NCBI GenBank assembly: GCA_934675685.1
Contig: CAKURL010000015.1
Coordinates: 1-31,113 of the forward strand
From: an uncultured Candidatus Melainabacteria bacterium
GTDB lineage: Bacteria; Cyanobacteriota; Vampirovibrionia; Gastranaerophilales; Gastranaerophilaceae
Direction of reading: 5' to 3'
DNA: 31,113 nt
Part shown: positions 7,274 through 15,001 of the stretch, in pieces
Layout: each line of letters starts with the position of its first letter
How positions within the stretch are numbered: the first letter of the stretch is position 1
Translations under genes and position numbers: made by a program
The notes under the pieces: generated by a model
The model's input: the letters and a program-made list of their open reading frames with translations, nothing else
Databases searched by the model: none
What the model was told of the DNA's origin: nothing

Positions 7274-8178
7274 TCTTTCACCTCGCTTTTGCTATCTTCT
7301 TTTTTTGTTTTTTTGCTTTCCGGCATGGTGATGTTATAGGTTTTCTTTTCAAAGTTTAAATCGTCTTTTTTCACATTTTGGGTAGTGAGGTCAAATTGCG
7401 CGATATTTAAGTCTTTCACGGTTTGTTTGCCTGCAAGGCGAATAAGGGCGAGCTGATATTTTTTTACTTCTTGTTTTAATTTAAATTCTTCAATTAATTC
7501 TTCGTCCCATTGAGCAGAAGTAATTGTGATATCAAGGGAATTTCCTTCTTCTAGGGCTTTAGAATAATTTTTGTTGTGAAGCAAAATTTGTTCACGGCAT
7601 TTTTTGAGCCTTGTTAACGCTCCTTTATATTTAAAATAGTCGACTATGATTTCATCTTGTAAATCTTCAATTAAGCTTGCAAGCTCGATTGCTTCTGTGT
7701 CTGTGATGGCGGGGTTTTCGAGCTTTTGCACGTTTTTTCTATTAATCAAGTTGTTTGCGATTTGGCCTGCTAAATGCGAGCCCGATTGTATGCCATAATT
7801 GAGCCCTAAAAATGAAGGCAAAAGTGCTGCGCCAGAAATAATTGCGCTCATGGATTTTGCAAGCATGGAAGAATGAATTCTTCTTTCTTCGGCCGGAGCG
7901 GAAAGTTTTTTTAAACAAAAAGAAATCATAGGGTTGTTGTTCACAGTTGAATTCCAAAGGTTTTCGATGTCCTCTAGGTCTGCTTTTTGCTGCTCATTTA
8001 TGTTATTTTGAGCATCGAGAGAATTGTCCACAAACAAAGACCCTTTTAAGGTTTGGATTTCTTCTTTATATTGAATATCGAAATCTTGCACTTTGTCCAG
8101 CTTAATTACGTCTTGCGAAAATGCACAAGGCGAAAAATAAGAAAACAATAAAAATAACGATACTAATTTCCTCACCAT
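7270..8178 (-). CDS. Exported coiled-coil protein, first of a tandem paralogous pair
   Basis: A 302-residue protein of unknown role, paralogous to its downstream neighbour. Shared order: signal peptide ending CAFS (cleavage before QD), a polar linker, 'LW..T' followed about 15 residues later by 'KL..P', and 'S.M' leading into an Ala/Gly/Ser-rich hydrophobic segment near 105-140. Helices from about 165 on end in a LAG motif, reminiscent of TolC-like helical hairpins. It ends in a Lys/Glu/Ser-rich tail. There is no SD; TAATAT ends 6 nt before the ATG, as in two other genes here, suggesting a leaderless transcript. The similarity between the pair is my reading, not an alignment score. Confidence 0.75.
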   Translation of the reverse strand: MVRKLVSLFLLFSYFSPCAFSQDVIKLDKVQDFDIQYKEEIQTLKGSLFVDNSLDAQNNINEQQKADLEDIENLWNSTVNNNPMISFCLKKLSAPAEERRIHSSMLAKSMSAIISGAALLPSFLGLNYGIQSGSHLAGQIANNLINRKNVQKLENPAITDTEAIELASLIEDLQDEIIVDYFKYKGALTRLKKCREQILLHNKNYSKALEEGNSLDITITSAQWDEELIEEFKLKQEVKKYQLALIRLAGKQTVKDLNIAQFDLTTQNVKKDDLNFEKKTYNITMPESKKTKKEDSKSEVKE

Positions 8179-8184
8179 AACAAG

Positions 8185-8190
8185 ATATTA
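8185..8190 (-). promoter_or_regulatory. -10 box 6 nt before ATG (leaderless start)
   Basis: Minus-strand TATAAT-like TAATAT (8190-8185), then 6 nt, then the ATG at 8178. The predicted TSS coincides with the start codon and no SD is present. No good -35 is seen. Confidence 0.4.
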
Positions 8191-8236
8191 CCATATAAAA
8201 AGCAATATTGGTTTTAGGTTATTATTTTTTAATATT

Positions 8237-9997
8237 TTAAGTATGTTTTTTGATATTGTATAGTTTAAAGATGGGCTTTATGGCGTCTGGAACATTTTCA
8301 AGTCCGCCTTCTTTGAAAAGTTTTACATAAAGCAAAGCTTTTTCGTAGCCATCTTCTATTTCTTCTGTTCCGTTCTTTTCCCAAAAAGCTTTTTTTGTTT
8401 CTCTCAAATATGCTTTTTCTTGTAGGGTTAAAGGCTCTTTTTCTTCTTCTTGCTTGATTAAGAGGTTTCTAAAAGTTCTGTCTTCTTGGACAAGTTTTTC
8501 AAAAGCCATTCTTGTGTTTGGGCTTATAGCATAGCTGATAGCGCCTCTTATAAAATGCAATTTTGATTCAAGTATTAATTTTTTGAATTTTTCTTTTTGC
8601 CTTAGTTGTTCTCTGCTTGTTAAAAGCCTTTGAGTGACAAATGTTTGTTCAAATTGTGTTCTTTGGATAAAACTTTTGTTTTTTGGGGTGGCAATGTTTA
8701 TAAAGTGCGCAATTAAGCCATAAGGAGTGTAGCACTCTGGGATTACGTCAAAATCGCCATAGTAGATTGATTCTCTCAATCTTTCAACGCTTATTCCAAG
8801 TGCTTTTGCACAAATAGAAGGAGAGGAGATGTCAAGGTTATCTCTTCTTAATTGCGTCAAGACTTGATAGTTTTCAGGGTTTATTTCGACAAGCACTTCT
8901 TCTTTGCCATCTTCTTCTCCTGCTTTTTCTATTTTTTTTATTTCTCCTTTTAATTTTCCTTTTAAGACAAGCTCTTTCAATTCTTCTTCGCTTCCCGAGC
9001 CTTGTGATGCTAAAAAATCAGCAGGGACAAGGCGAATAACCCTTGGGTCCGCAAAATAAATTGGGTGCTTTTGAGGTAAGCCATTTGTAGTTGATTTTAA
9101 AATTGCTTGATTATCTTCATCTTCCATATCGACATAGCGAATAATTAAATCGTCAATTTTTTGTGTTTTTGTTTTAAAGCCCAAGCCTGCTAAAAAATCT
9201 CTATATTCATTTGAGCCATCTATGACTTTTCTGTTTTCTTCGTTTTCAAGGTCGACTAATGGCATAGCCAAAACTGTTTCACCTTCTTTTTGATATTTTT
9301 TAAAATAAAGAGGCATAAAGTTTATTTTAGCGCCTTTTATGGCTTTTGACCTTGGCAATACTTTCTTATTTTTTAAATCTTCAAAGACTTCTTTTGCCAA
9401 GTCGGAATCAAATTCGACATAATATTTTTCAAGATTTGTATCTTGAAAAGTGCCTTTTGGATATGGCTTTTGTTCTATTCCTAAGGAATTTAATAAAGCT
9501 TCTAATTCGTTGTTTTCTAGTCCAAAAGTATTTCTTAAATATGTGCAATCCAAGATTTCTTTTCCGTTTTCGAGTTTGCTTTGGATAAAATCTTTGGCGA
9601 CTGGAGTTAGGGCAAAATATGTGGTTGTACCTATTCTTATTTTGTGGTTTGGCTCAAGGGCTATGATTTGCTTTGTGATGTCGTCTTGGTTTTCTAAGTC
9701 TTGTTTTGTGAAGCCAAGGCCAGATGATTCTATCGCAGATTTTCTATATTCATTTTTAAGATTTTTTTCGCTTGGCAAATGAGGTCTATTATTTATTCTT
9801 TTTTCGATTTCTTTTTGGATAATTTCTTGTCTCGTCGGGGCTTTTTTTGGCGCCTCAAGCTCAACACAATCTTCTTCAAGAGTACCTTTGAAAATAATCG
9901 GGTTGGTTTTATTTAATTGTGTTTTTAAGATGTTTTTGTTTGTTTTTTGAAAATTTGGTTTTGTAAAATTTTGAATGTGAAAATTAGAAATTTGCAT
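8237..9997 (-). CDS. Large protein of unknown function with helix-turn-helix-like segments
   Basis: A 586-residue protein I do not recognise. I place the start at the ATG at 9997, which has AAAGG about 12 nt upstream. An in-frame GTG at 10099 would add 34 hydrophobic residues, but it overlaps the -35 of the gap promoter and lacks an SD. The protein begins with an Asn/Phe/Gln-rich stretch ending in FKG. Segments that look like helix-turn-helix folds occur twice: around 'LRNTFGLENNELEALLNSLGI' and around 'SICAKALGISVERLRESIYYGDFDVIPE'. The second resembles a MerR- or excisionase-like recognition helix followed by a wing. No enzyme motif or signal peptide was found. DNA binding is a guess. Confidence 0.7.
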   Translation of the reverse strand: MQISNFHIQNFTKPNFQKTNKNILKTQLNKTNPIIFKGTLEEDCVELEAPKKAPTRQEIIQKEIEKRINNRPHLPSEKNLKNEYRKSAIESSGLGFTKQDLENQDDITKQIIALEPNHKIRIGTTTYFALTPVAKDFIQSKLENGKEILDCTYLRNTFGLENNELEALLNSLGIEQKPYPKGTFQDTNLEKYYVEFDSDLAKEVFEDLKNKKVLPRSKAIKGAKINFMPLYFKKYQKEGETVLAMPLVDLENEENRKVIDGSNEYRDFLAGLGFKTKTQKIDDLIIRYVDMEDEDNQAILKSTTNGLPQKHPIYFADPRVIRLVPADFLASQGSGSEEELKELVLKGKLKGEIKKIEKAGEEDGKEEVLVEINPENYQVLTQLRRDNLDISSPSICAKALGISVERLRESIYYGDFDVIPECYTPYGLIAHFINIATPKNKSFIQRTQFEQTFVTQRLLTSREQLRQKEKFKKLILESKLHFIRGAISYAISPNTRMAFEKLVQEDRTFRNLLIKQEEEKEPLTLQEKAYLRETKKAFWEKNGTEEIEDGYEKALLYVKLFKEGGLENVPDAIKPIFKLYNIKKHT

Positions 9998-10093
9998 GGG
10001 GTTTAATATACCTTTCTTGTATCGATATAGATATAAAACAACTAAATTAAGAAAAATGATATAAAATAAACTTTTGTAAAGTTTTATATCTTC

Positions 10094-10121
10094 TTGCACC
10101 TAATTTTTTTTGTTGGATAAT
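10094..10121 (+). promoter_or_regulatory. gap promoter
   Basis: TTGCAC (10094-10099), 16-bp spacer, GATAAT (10116-10121). Transcription would start near 10128, leaving a leader of about 30 nt with a strong SD (AGAAGGAGAG) before the ATG at 10160. Confidence 0.7.
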
Positions 10122-10159
10122 AGAAACGTAGTATTAACTCATTTAGAAGGAGAGTAAAA

Positions 10160-11164
10160 ATGACAAAAGTCGCAATTAACGGTTTCGGAAGAATCGGAAG
10201 AAACACTCTACGTGCTGCAATCAGAGAAGGTATTTTTGAAAAAATCGATTACGTAGCAATCAATGACCCAGGTTTAAAACCAGCTGATGCTGCTCACGTT
10301 TTCAAATATGACTCAGTTATGGGCAAATTCAACGGCACAGTTGAAGCTGTTGAAGACGGTATCGTTATCAACGGTAAAAAAATCTTAATGTTTGCTGAAA
10401 AAGATCCTGCAAACTTGCCTTGGGCTAAATTAGGTGTTGAAGTAGTTGTTGAATCAACTGGTTTCTACACAGACGCAACAAAAGCTGCTGCTCACATCAC
10501 AGCTGGCGCTAAAAAAGTTATCATCTCTGCTCCTGCTAAAAACGAAGACAAAACTATCGTTTTAGGCGTAAATGACAACGAATATGATCCAGCTAAACAT
10601 AACGTAATTTCTATGGCTTCTTGCACAACTAACTGCTTAGCTCCTGTTGCAAAAGTTATCAAAGAAAAATTCGGTATCGTTAAAGGTTTGATGACAACTG
10701 TTCACTCTTACACTGGCGACCAAAGAATCTTAGACGCTGGCCACAAAGACCCACGTCGTGCTAGAGCTGGCGCTTTGAACATTTGCCCAACTACAACTGG
10801 TGCTGCTCGTGCAGTTGCTTTAGTTATTCCTGAATTAAAAGGAAAATTGGACGGTTTCGCAATGAGAGTTCCTACTCCAGACGTATCTTTAGTTGACGTT
10901 GTATTTGAAACTGAAAAGAAAGTTACTGCTGAAGAAGTAAACGCTGCATTAAAAGAAGCTGCTGATGGCCACGTATTATGCTACTCAGAAGAACCACTTG
11001 TATCTTCTGACTACATTGGTACTGCTCAATCTTCAACAGTTGACTCATTACTTACAAAAGTTATGGGCGACAACATGGTTAAAATCATTTCTTGGTATGA
11101 CAACGAAATGGGCTACTCTACAAGATTAGCAGAAACTACATTAATGGTTGCTTCAAAACTATAA
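10160..11164 (+). CDS. gap: Glyceraldehyde-3-phosphate dehydrogenase
   Basis: The tetrameric glycolytic enzyme, 334 residues, oxidises and phosphorylates glyceraldehyde-3-phosphate to 1,3-bisphosphoglycerate. The Rossmann start is INGFGRIGR at 6-14. The active-site segment is SCTTNCLAP with the nucleophile Cys155 and partner His182, and the C-terminal part has WYDNEMGYS. An Asp in VAINDP (Asp36) at the end of beta-2 favours NAD over NADP, the glycolytic rather than the photosynthetic Gap2 type. The gene has its own promoter, a strong SD and a strong terminator, so it is monocistronic. Third-position use is C/T-rich compared with neighbours, as expected for a highly expressed gene. Confidence 0.98.
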   Translation: MTKVAINGFGRIGRNTLRAAIREGIFEKIDYVAINDPGLKPADAAHVFKYDSVMGKFNGTVEAVEDGIVINGKKILMFAEKDPANLPWAKLGVEVVVESTGFYTDATKAAAHITAGAKKVIISAPAKNEDKTIVLGVNDNEYDPAKHNVISMASCTTNCLAPVAKVIKEKFGIVKGLMTTVHSYTGDQRILDAGHKDPRRARAGALNICPTTTGAARAVALVIPELKGKLDGFAMRVPTPDVSLVDVVFETEKKVTAEEVNAALKEAADGHVLCYSEEPLVSSDYIGTAQSSTVDSLLTKVMGDNMVKIISWYDNEMGYSTRLAETTLMVASKL

Positions 11165-11182
11165 TTTTAAAAAAGTAGTTTT

Positions 11183-11216
11183 AAAAAGGCTTTGCAATTT
11201 GCGAAGCCTTTTTTTA
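11183..11216 (+). terminator. gap terminator
   Basis: AAAGGCTT (11185-11192) pairs with AAGCCTTT (11204-11211), with additional inner pairs TGCA/TGCG and a 3-nt loop, followed by a run of seven T. It lies about 20 bp after the gap stop. Confidence 0.9.
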
Positions 11217-11300
11217 TTTTTAAAATTTTCAAATGTTTAATTAAGTAAAGTTTTATTTATGAAAATGACAAACCTTGATTTTTGCTATATGATATTCTTG

Positions 11301-11306
11301 TATAAT
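11301..11306 (+). promoter_or_regulatory. -10 box of the nfnA-like operon
   Basis: A perfect TATAAT, with the TSS expected near 11313 and an SD (GGAGG) 5-6 nt before the ATG at 11330. The -35 is poorly conserved. Confidence 0.6.
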
Positions 11307-11329
11307 GTATCGGAATAGTCGGAGGAAAC

Positions 11330-12184
11330 ATGGGATACGAAATTTTATATAAAAAAGAACTTTGTAAAAATCAATTTGAAATAAGAGTAAAAGCCCCTTT
11401 TATCACAAAAAACGCAAAAGCTGGGCAATTTATTATTTTAAGAACTGATAAAAATTCTGAACGCATACCTTTGACTATTGCAGACTATGATAGAGAAAAA
11501 GAAGAGCTTACAATTGTTTATATGGCAGTTGGCTACACTACAAAAAAACTTGCTTCTTTAGAAGTGGGCGATTGCATAGAGGACATAGTGGGTCCATTAG
11601 GCCAACCAACCCACATTGAAAAATATGGCACAGTTATTTGTGTGGCTGGCGGATATGGTGCCGCTCCTTGTTATTTAATTGCAAAAGCATTTAAAGAAGC
11701 AGGAAACAAGGTGCACATGGTAATGGGTGCCAGAACAAAAGACTTAATCTTCTGGCAAGATAAGATGAAAGATGCTTGTGAAGAGCTTCATATCACAACA
11801 GACGACGGCTCTTTGGGCTTTAAAGGCTTCACTACTCAAGTTGCAAAACAAATCATGGACGAAGAAAAAGTAGATTATGTAATCGCAGTAGGGCCAATGC
11901 CTATGATGAAAGCAGTTGCAGAATTAACAAGACCTTATGGAATTAAAACAGAAGCTTCTATGAACCCGATTATGGTAGATGGAACTGGCATGTGCGGCGC
12001 TTGCAGGTTGACTGTGGGCGGAAAAGTTAAATTTGCTTGTGTTGATGGCCCTGATTTTGACGCGCACCAAATCGATTTTGATGAAGTTATGAACAGATCT
12101 CGCATTTATAAAGAAGAAGAAAAACGTTGCGACGAAACAAAATGTAATTTAATCAAAAAAGCGATTGAAATGGAAACTGTTTAA
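11330..12184 (+). CDS. NfnA/SudB-like FAD/NAD(P)-binding [2Fe-2S] reductase subunit
   Basis: A 284-residue member of the ferredoxin-NADP reductase-like family that includes NfnA (small subunit of NADH-dependent ferredoxin:NADP oxidoreductase), SudB and PyrK. Residues about 1-95 form the FAD barrel (RIPLTIADY near 45-53), and about 100-215 the NAD(P) domain (CVAGGYGAAP near 104-113, VGPMPMM near 187-193). The C-terminal cluster motif has Cys222, Cys225 and Cys237 with Asp217 just upstream. NfnA-type clusters are reported to use three Cys and one Asp. Oddly, the usual partner (NfnB/SudA/GltD-like large subunit) is not next to it. A small four-cysteine protein follows 15 bp later. Electron-transfer function is well supported; the partner and direction are unknown. 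Confidence 0.85.
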   Translation: MGYEILYKKELCKNQFEIRVKAPFITKNAKAGQFIILRTDKNSERIPLTIADYDREKEELTIVYMAVGYTTKKLASLEVGDCIEDIVGPLGQPTHIEKYGTVICVAGGYGAAPCYLIAKAFKEAGNKVHMVMGARTKDLIFWQDKMKDACEELHITTDDGSLGFKGFTTQVAKQIMDEEKVDYVIAVGPMPMMKAVAELTRPYGIKTEASMNPIMVDGTGMCGACRLTVGGKVKFACVDGPDFDAHQIDFDEVMNRSRIYKEEEKRCDETKCNLIKKAIEMETV

Positions 12185-12199
12185 GAAAGAGTGAAATAA

Positions 12200-12379
12200 A
12201 TGACAGAAAATGTTTCAAAAAAAAGAATTCCATATTGCCCAATGCTTTCTGTGTCGGGTGACTTAAGAGTATGCTTGCAAGAAAGTTGCGCATGGTATAC
12301 TCCAAGCACGAAATCTTGCGGCGTGTATGTGATTGCTCACAATAACATTTTGGAAATCAAAAAGAAACAAGGAAAATAA
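12200..12379 (+). CDS. Small four-cysteine protein, unknown function
   Basis: A 59-residue reading frame that exactly fills the gap between the NfnA-like gene and leuC. It starts 15 bp after one stop and its TAA lies 1 bp before the next ATG. AAGAAAGAG upstream serves as SD. The four cysteines are C13, C25, C30 and C40, spaced x11, x4 and x9, with a CAW context at 30-32 and a hydrophobic VYVIA segment after the last one. The spacing fits a small zinc or Fe-S site. Short bacterial proteins with a similar C...C....CAW...C layout exist in my memory, without a named function. Tight packing in the operon supports that it is translated. Confidence 0.75.
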   Translation: MTENVSKKRIPYCPMLSVSGDLRVCLQESCAWYTPSTKSCGVYVIAHNNILEIKKKQGK

Positions 12380-12380
12380 A

Positions 12381-13655
12381 ATGTCTAAAGTTCCAATGAC
12401 CATTACGGAAAAGATTTTCGCTTCTCATTGTAACCGCGAATATATTCAAGCGGGCGAGCTCACAGAAGCGAATATCGATATCGCTTTAGCAAACGACATC
12501 ACAGGCCCTATTGCAATAGCAGAATTTGAAAAAATCGGGCTTGATGAAGTTTTTGATAAGTCTCGTGTGGTCTTGGTGCCGGATCATTTTGTGCCAAATA
12601 AAGATATTAAGTCAGCTGAGCAAGCAAAAATTTTAAGAGATTTTTCAAAAAAACAAGGCTTAACTCATAGGTTTGACGTTGGGACTATGGGGATAGAGCA
12701 TGCACTTTTGCCTGAAAAAGGAATTGTGACTTCAGGCGATTTAATCATAGGCGCCGATTCTCATACTTGTACTTATGGCGCTTTAGGGGCTTTTTCTACA
12801 GGTGTGGGTTCAACTGACCTTGGCTGCGCTATGGCTTCTGGGTTCACTTGGTTTCGAGTTCCAGAGACTATAAAAGTCATTTTTAATGGCGAAATGCCAA
12901 AATATCTAACAGCAAAAGACTTGATTTTGCACTTAATCGGCGATATCGGGGTCGATGGTGCTTTATATAAAGCTTTGGAATTTTCTGGCTCTGCAATTAA
13001 AAACATGTCCATGGACGGCAGAATGACAATTTGCAACATGGCAATTGAAGCAGGCGCTAAAAATGGCATAATTGAACCAGATGAAATCACAAAAGAATAT
13101 CTTAAAAATCGCTCTATAAGAGAGCCAAAGTTCTTTTATAGCGACGAAGATGCAAATTATCAAAGAATTTTAACTTATGATGTTGAAAAAATAAGGCCAA
13201 CTGTTTCATATCCACATTTGCCAGAAAACACAAAAACAATTGATGAAGCAATCATAGACAACATAAAAATAGACCAAGTAGTGATAGGAAGCTGCACAAA
13301 TGGGCGCTTAGAAGATATCAAAGCCGCTGCTGAAATCTTAAAAGGAAGAAAAGTCCACCCTGACGTTAGGCTTTTGATTTTCCCTGCAACTCAAGAAATT
13401 GTTTTAAAATCAGTAGAATTAGGCTATTTTGAAACATTGATTAAAGCAGGGGCTGCTATTTCGACCCCTACTTGTGGCCCTTGCCTTGGCGGTCATTGTG
13501 GAATTTTAGCTAAAGGAGAAGTTTGTTTATCCACGACAAACAGGAATTTTGTGGGCAGAATGGGGCATACTGAGTCAAAAATATATCTTTCTTCCCCTTA
13601 TATCGCAGCTGCGAGCGCGGTTTTAGGAAGAATCGGAAGTGTTGAAGAATTATGA
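12381..13655 (+). CDS. leuC: LeuC/HacA-family dehydratase large subunit, paralogue 1
   Basis: A 424-residue aconitase-superfamily large subunit of the archaeal-type LeuC/homoaconitase branch. It isomerises a 2-hydroxy-acid via dehydration on a [4Fe-4S] cluster. The cluster ligands are visible: Cys305 in GSCTNGR, and Cys365 and Cys368 in CGPCLGGHCG. GADSHTCTYGALGAF is the substrate-loop signature. The start at 12381 is preferred over an in-frame codon at 12333 because of AAGGA 7 nt upstream and because the 59-residue gene ends at 12379. The most likely role is 3-isopropylmalate isomerase in leucine synthesis. The small subunit (LeuD) is not in this window, and a second paralogue lies at 18058, so which one makes leucine is open. 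Confidence 0.85.
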   Translation: MSKVPMTITEKIFASHCNREYIQAGELTEANIDIALANDITGPIAIAEFEKIGLDEVFDKSRVVLVPDHFVPNKDIKSAEQAKILRDFSKKQGLTHRFDVGTMGIEHALLPEKGIVTSGDLIIGADSHTCTYGALGAFSTGVGSTDLGCAMASGFTWFRVPETIKVIFNGEMPKYLTAKDLILHLIGDIGVDGALYKALEFSGSAIKNMSMDGRMTICNMAIEAGAKNGIIEPDEITKEYLKNRSIREPKFFYSDEDANYQRILTYDVEKIRPTVSYPHLPENTKTIDEAIIDNIKIDQVVIGSCTNGRLEDIKAAAEILKGRKVHPDVRLLIFPATQEIVLKSVELGYFETLIKAGAAISTPTCGPCLGGHCGILAKGEVCLSTTNRNFVGRMGHTESKIYLSSPYIAAASAVLGRIGSVEEL

Positions 13656-15001
13656 TAAAAGCGCTTAAAAAAATCAAACTATTTTTAATCCTTTTTTGCT
13701 TTTTTGTCATGCCTGCTTTTTCAAACCAAATTGACGATTTGATTAGCACGACTTCGATAGATTCAGACGCTACTTATGCGCTTTATGTGTATGATTTAAC
13801 TCACAATAAAGAGCTTTATAAAAAAAATGAAAACAAACTTTTAAACCCGGCGAGCATTTTAAAAGTTTTGACTTTTGGCTCTTCTTATAAAGTTTTAAAA
13901 AAGGACTATCGTTTTGAAACTGGGATTTATAAATATAATAATGACATATATTTGAAGCTTGGAGCCGACACTTTATTTTCAAGAAGCGACCTTGGAGCTT
14001 TGATTGCGAGCGCTAAAAAACAATTTGACTTTTCAAAAGTGAATAATATTTATATAGATGACACTATATTTGACAAAACTCCATACCCAATGGGTTGGAC
14101 AAAAGACGACTTATGGCCATATCAAGCGCCAATAAGTCCTTATATAATCGATTCTAATAAAGTTCAAATTTTAATTAAACGCTCGAGCTTGTCTACAAAA
14201 GTCGATATAATGCAATCTGACGATTATAAAATGCCTATCGTAAATAAGATTACTTTGTTTTATGAAGGAGCAGATAACGACATTAAAATCTCAAGATTGT
14301 ATGGCGAAAATTCTCCAATAATCGAATTTTCAGGTCACATTAATAAAGACCTTAGTTTCGAATTACCTGTAAACAATCCTGAATTGAATTTTAAAATCAA
14401 ATTCCACAAAGAATTAGACAAAAAACAGATTGTATATGATAAATTTATAAACAACAAAAAAGTGCCCTTAGGTGCAAAGAAATTGACTTCGATTTCACAT
14501 TCTATTGAAGACGTTTCAAAACCGATTTTAATTAATTCAAACAACATCAACGCAGAAGTTGTCTTTAGAGTTGCAGCTTCTAAATATTTTAACAAGTGCG
14601 CAAATTTTGACGACGCAAAAAAGATGTTTTTTGAAGTTTTCGATTTTGTAAATCCGGAAGAAATTAAGCTTGAAGACGCAAGTGGAGTTACAAGATATAA
14701 TTTAATAAGTGCAAAAGTTGCAACTAAAATTTTTCAAAATTTAGCAAGTGACGAAGATTTTATGAAACTTTTAGCAAAACCAAACGAAGGCACTTTGCTC
14801 AATCGTTTCTTGTTTTTAGAAAACAATTTAAGAGCAAAAACGGGCACTTTGGCGGGCGTTTCTTCTCTTTTAGCTGAATTTCAATCCTACAACAAAAATA
14901 AAATAATCGCTTGTAGCATTATTCAAAATTCCCAAAAGAAAAAGTCATTGCTAAAAGATTTTGAAAACAGGCTCGTGGCCGTGCTTTATAGGAAATATTA
15001 A
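13652..15001 (+). CDS. dacB: D-alanyl-D-alanine carboxypeptidase/endopeptidase (PBP4, S13 family)
   Basis: A periplasmic penicillin-binding protein of 449 residues that trims or cleaves peptidoglycan stem peptides. It has a signal peptide (1-24, cleavage after FS). The three active-site boxes are in order: SxxK at Ser68-Lys71 (PASILKVL), SxN at Ser296-Asn298 (INSNNINAE), and KTG at 396-398 (RAKTGTLAGVSS). The DASGVTRYN element corresponds to the DGSGLSR-type motif of PBP4. The gap between SxxK and SxN holds the extra domains typical of S13. Its ATG overlaps the leuC stop (ATGA), so it is translated as the last gene of that operon. Its stop overlaps that of the convergent patatin gene by 3 bp. 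Confidence 0.92.
   Translation: MIKALKKIKLFLILFCFFVMPAFSNQIDDLISTTSIDSDATYALYVYDLTHNKELYKKNENKLLNPASILKVLTFGSSYKVLKKDYRFETGIYKYNNDIYLKLGADTLFSRSDLGALIASAKKQFDFSKVNNIYIDDTIFDKTPYPMGWTKDDLWPYQAPISPYIIDSNKVQILIKRSSLSTKVDIMQSDDYKMPIVNKITLFYEGADNDIKISRLYGENSPIIEFSGHINKDLSFELPVNNPELNFKIKFHKELDKKQIVYDKFINNKKVPLGAKKLTSISHSIEDVSKPILINSNNINAEVVFRVAASKYFNKCANFDDAKKMFFEVFDFVNPEEIKLEDASGVTRYNLISAKVATKIFQNLASDEDFMKLLAKPNEGTLLNRFLFLENNLRAKTGTLAGVSSLLAEFQSYNKNKIIACSIIQNSQKKKSLLKDFENRLVAVLYRKY

Noticed and set aside
10000..10099. GTG start giving a 620-residue form of the unknown protein
   Set aside because: The added 34 residues lack an SD and their start overlaps the -35 of the gap promoter; the ATG at 9997 has AAAGG upstream.
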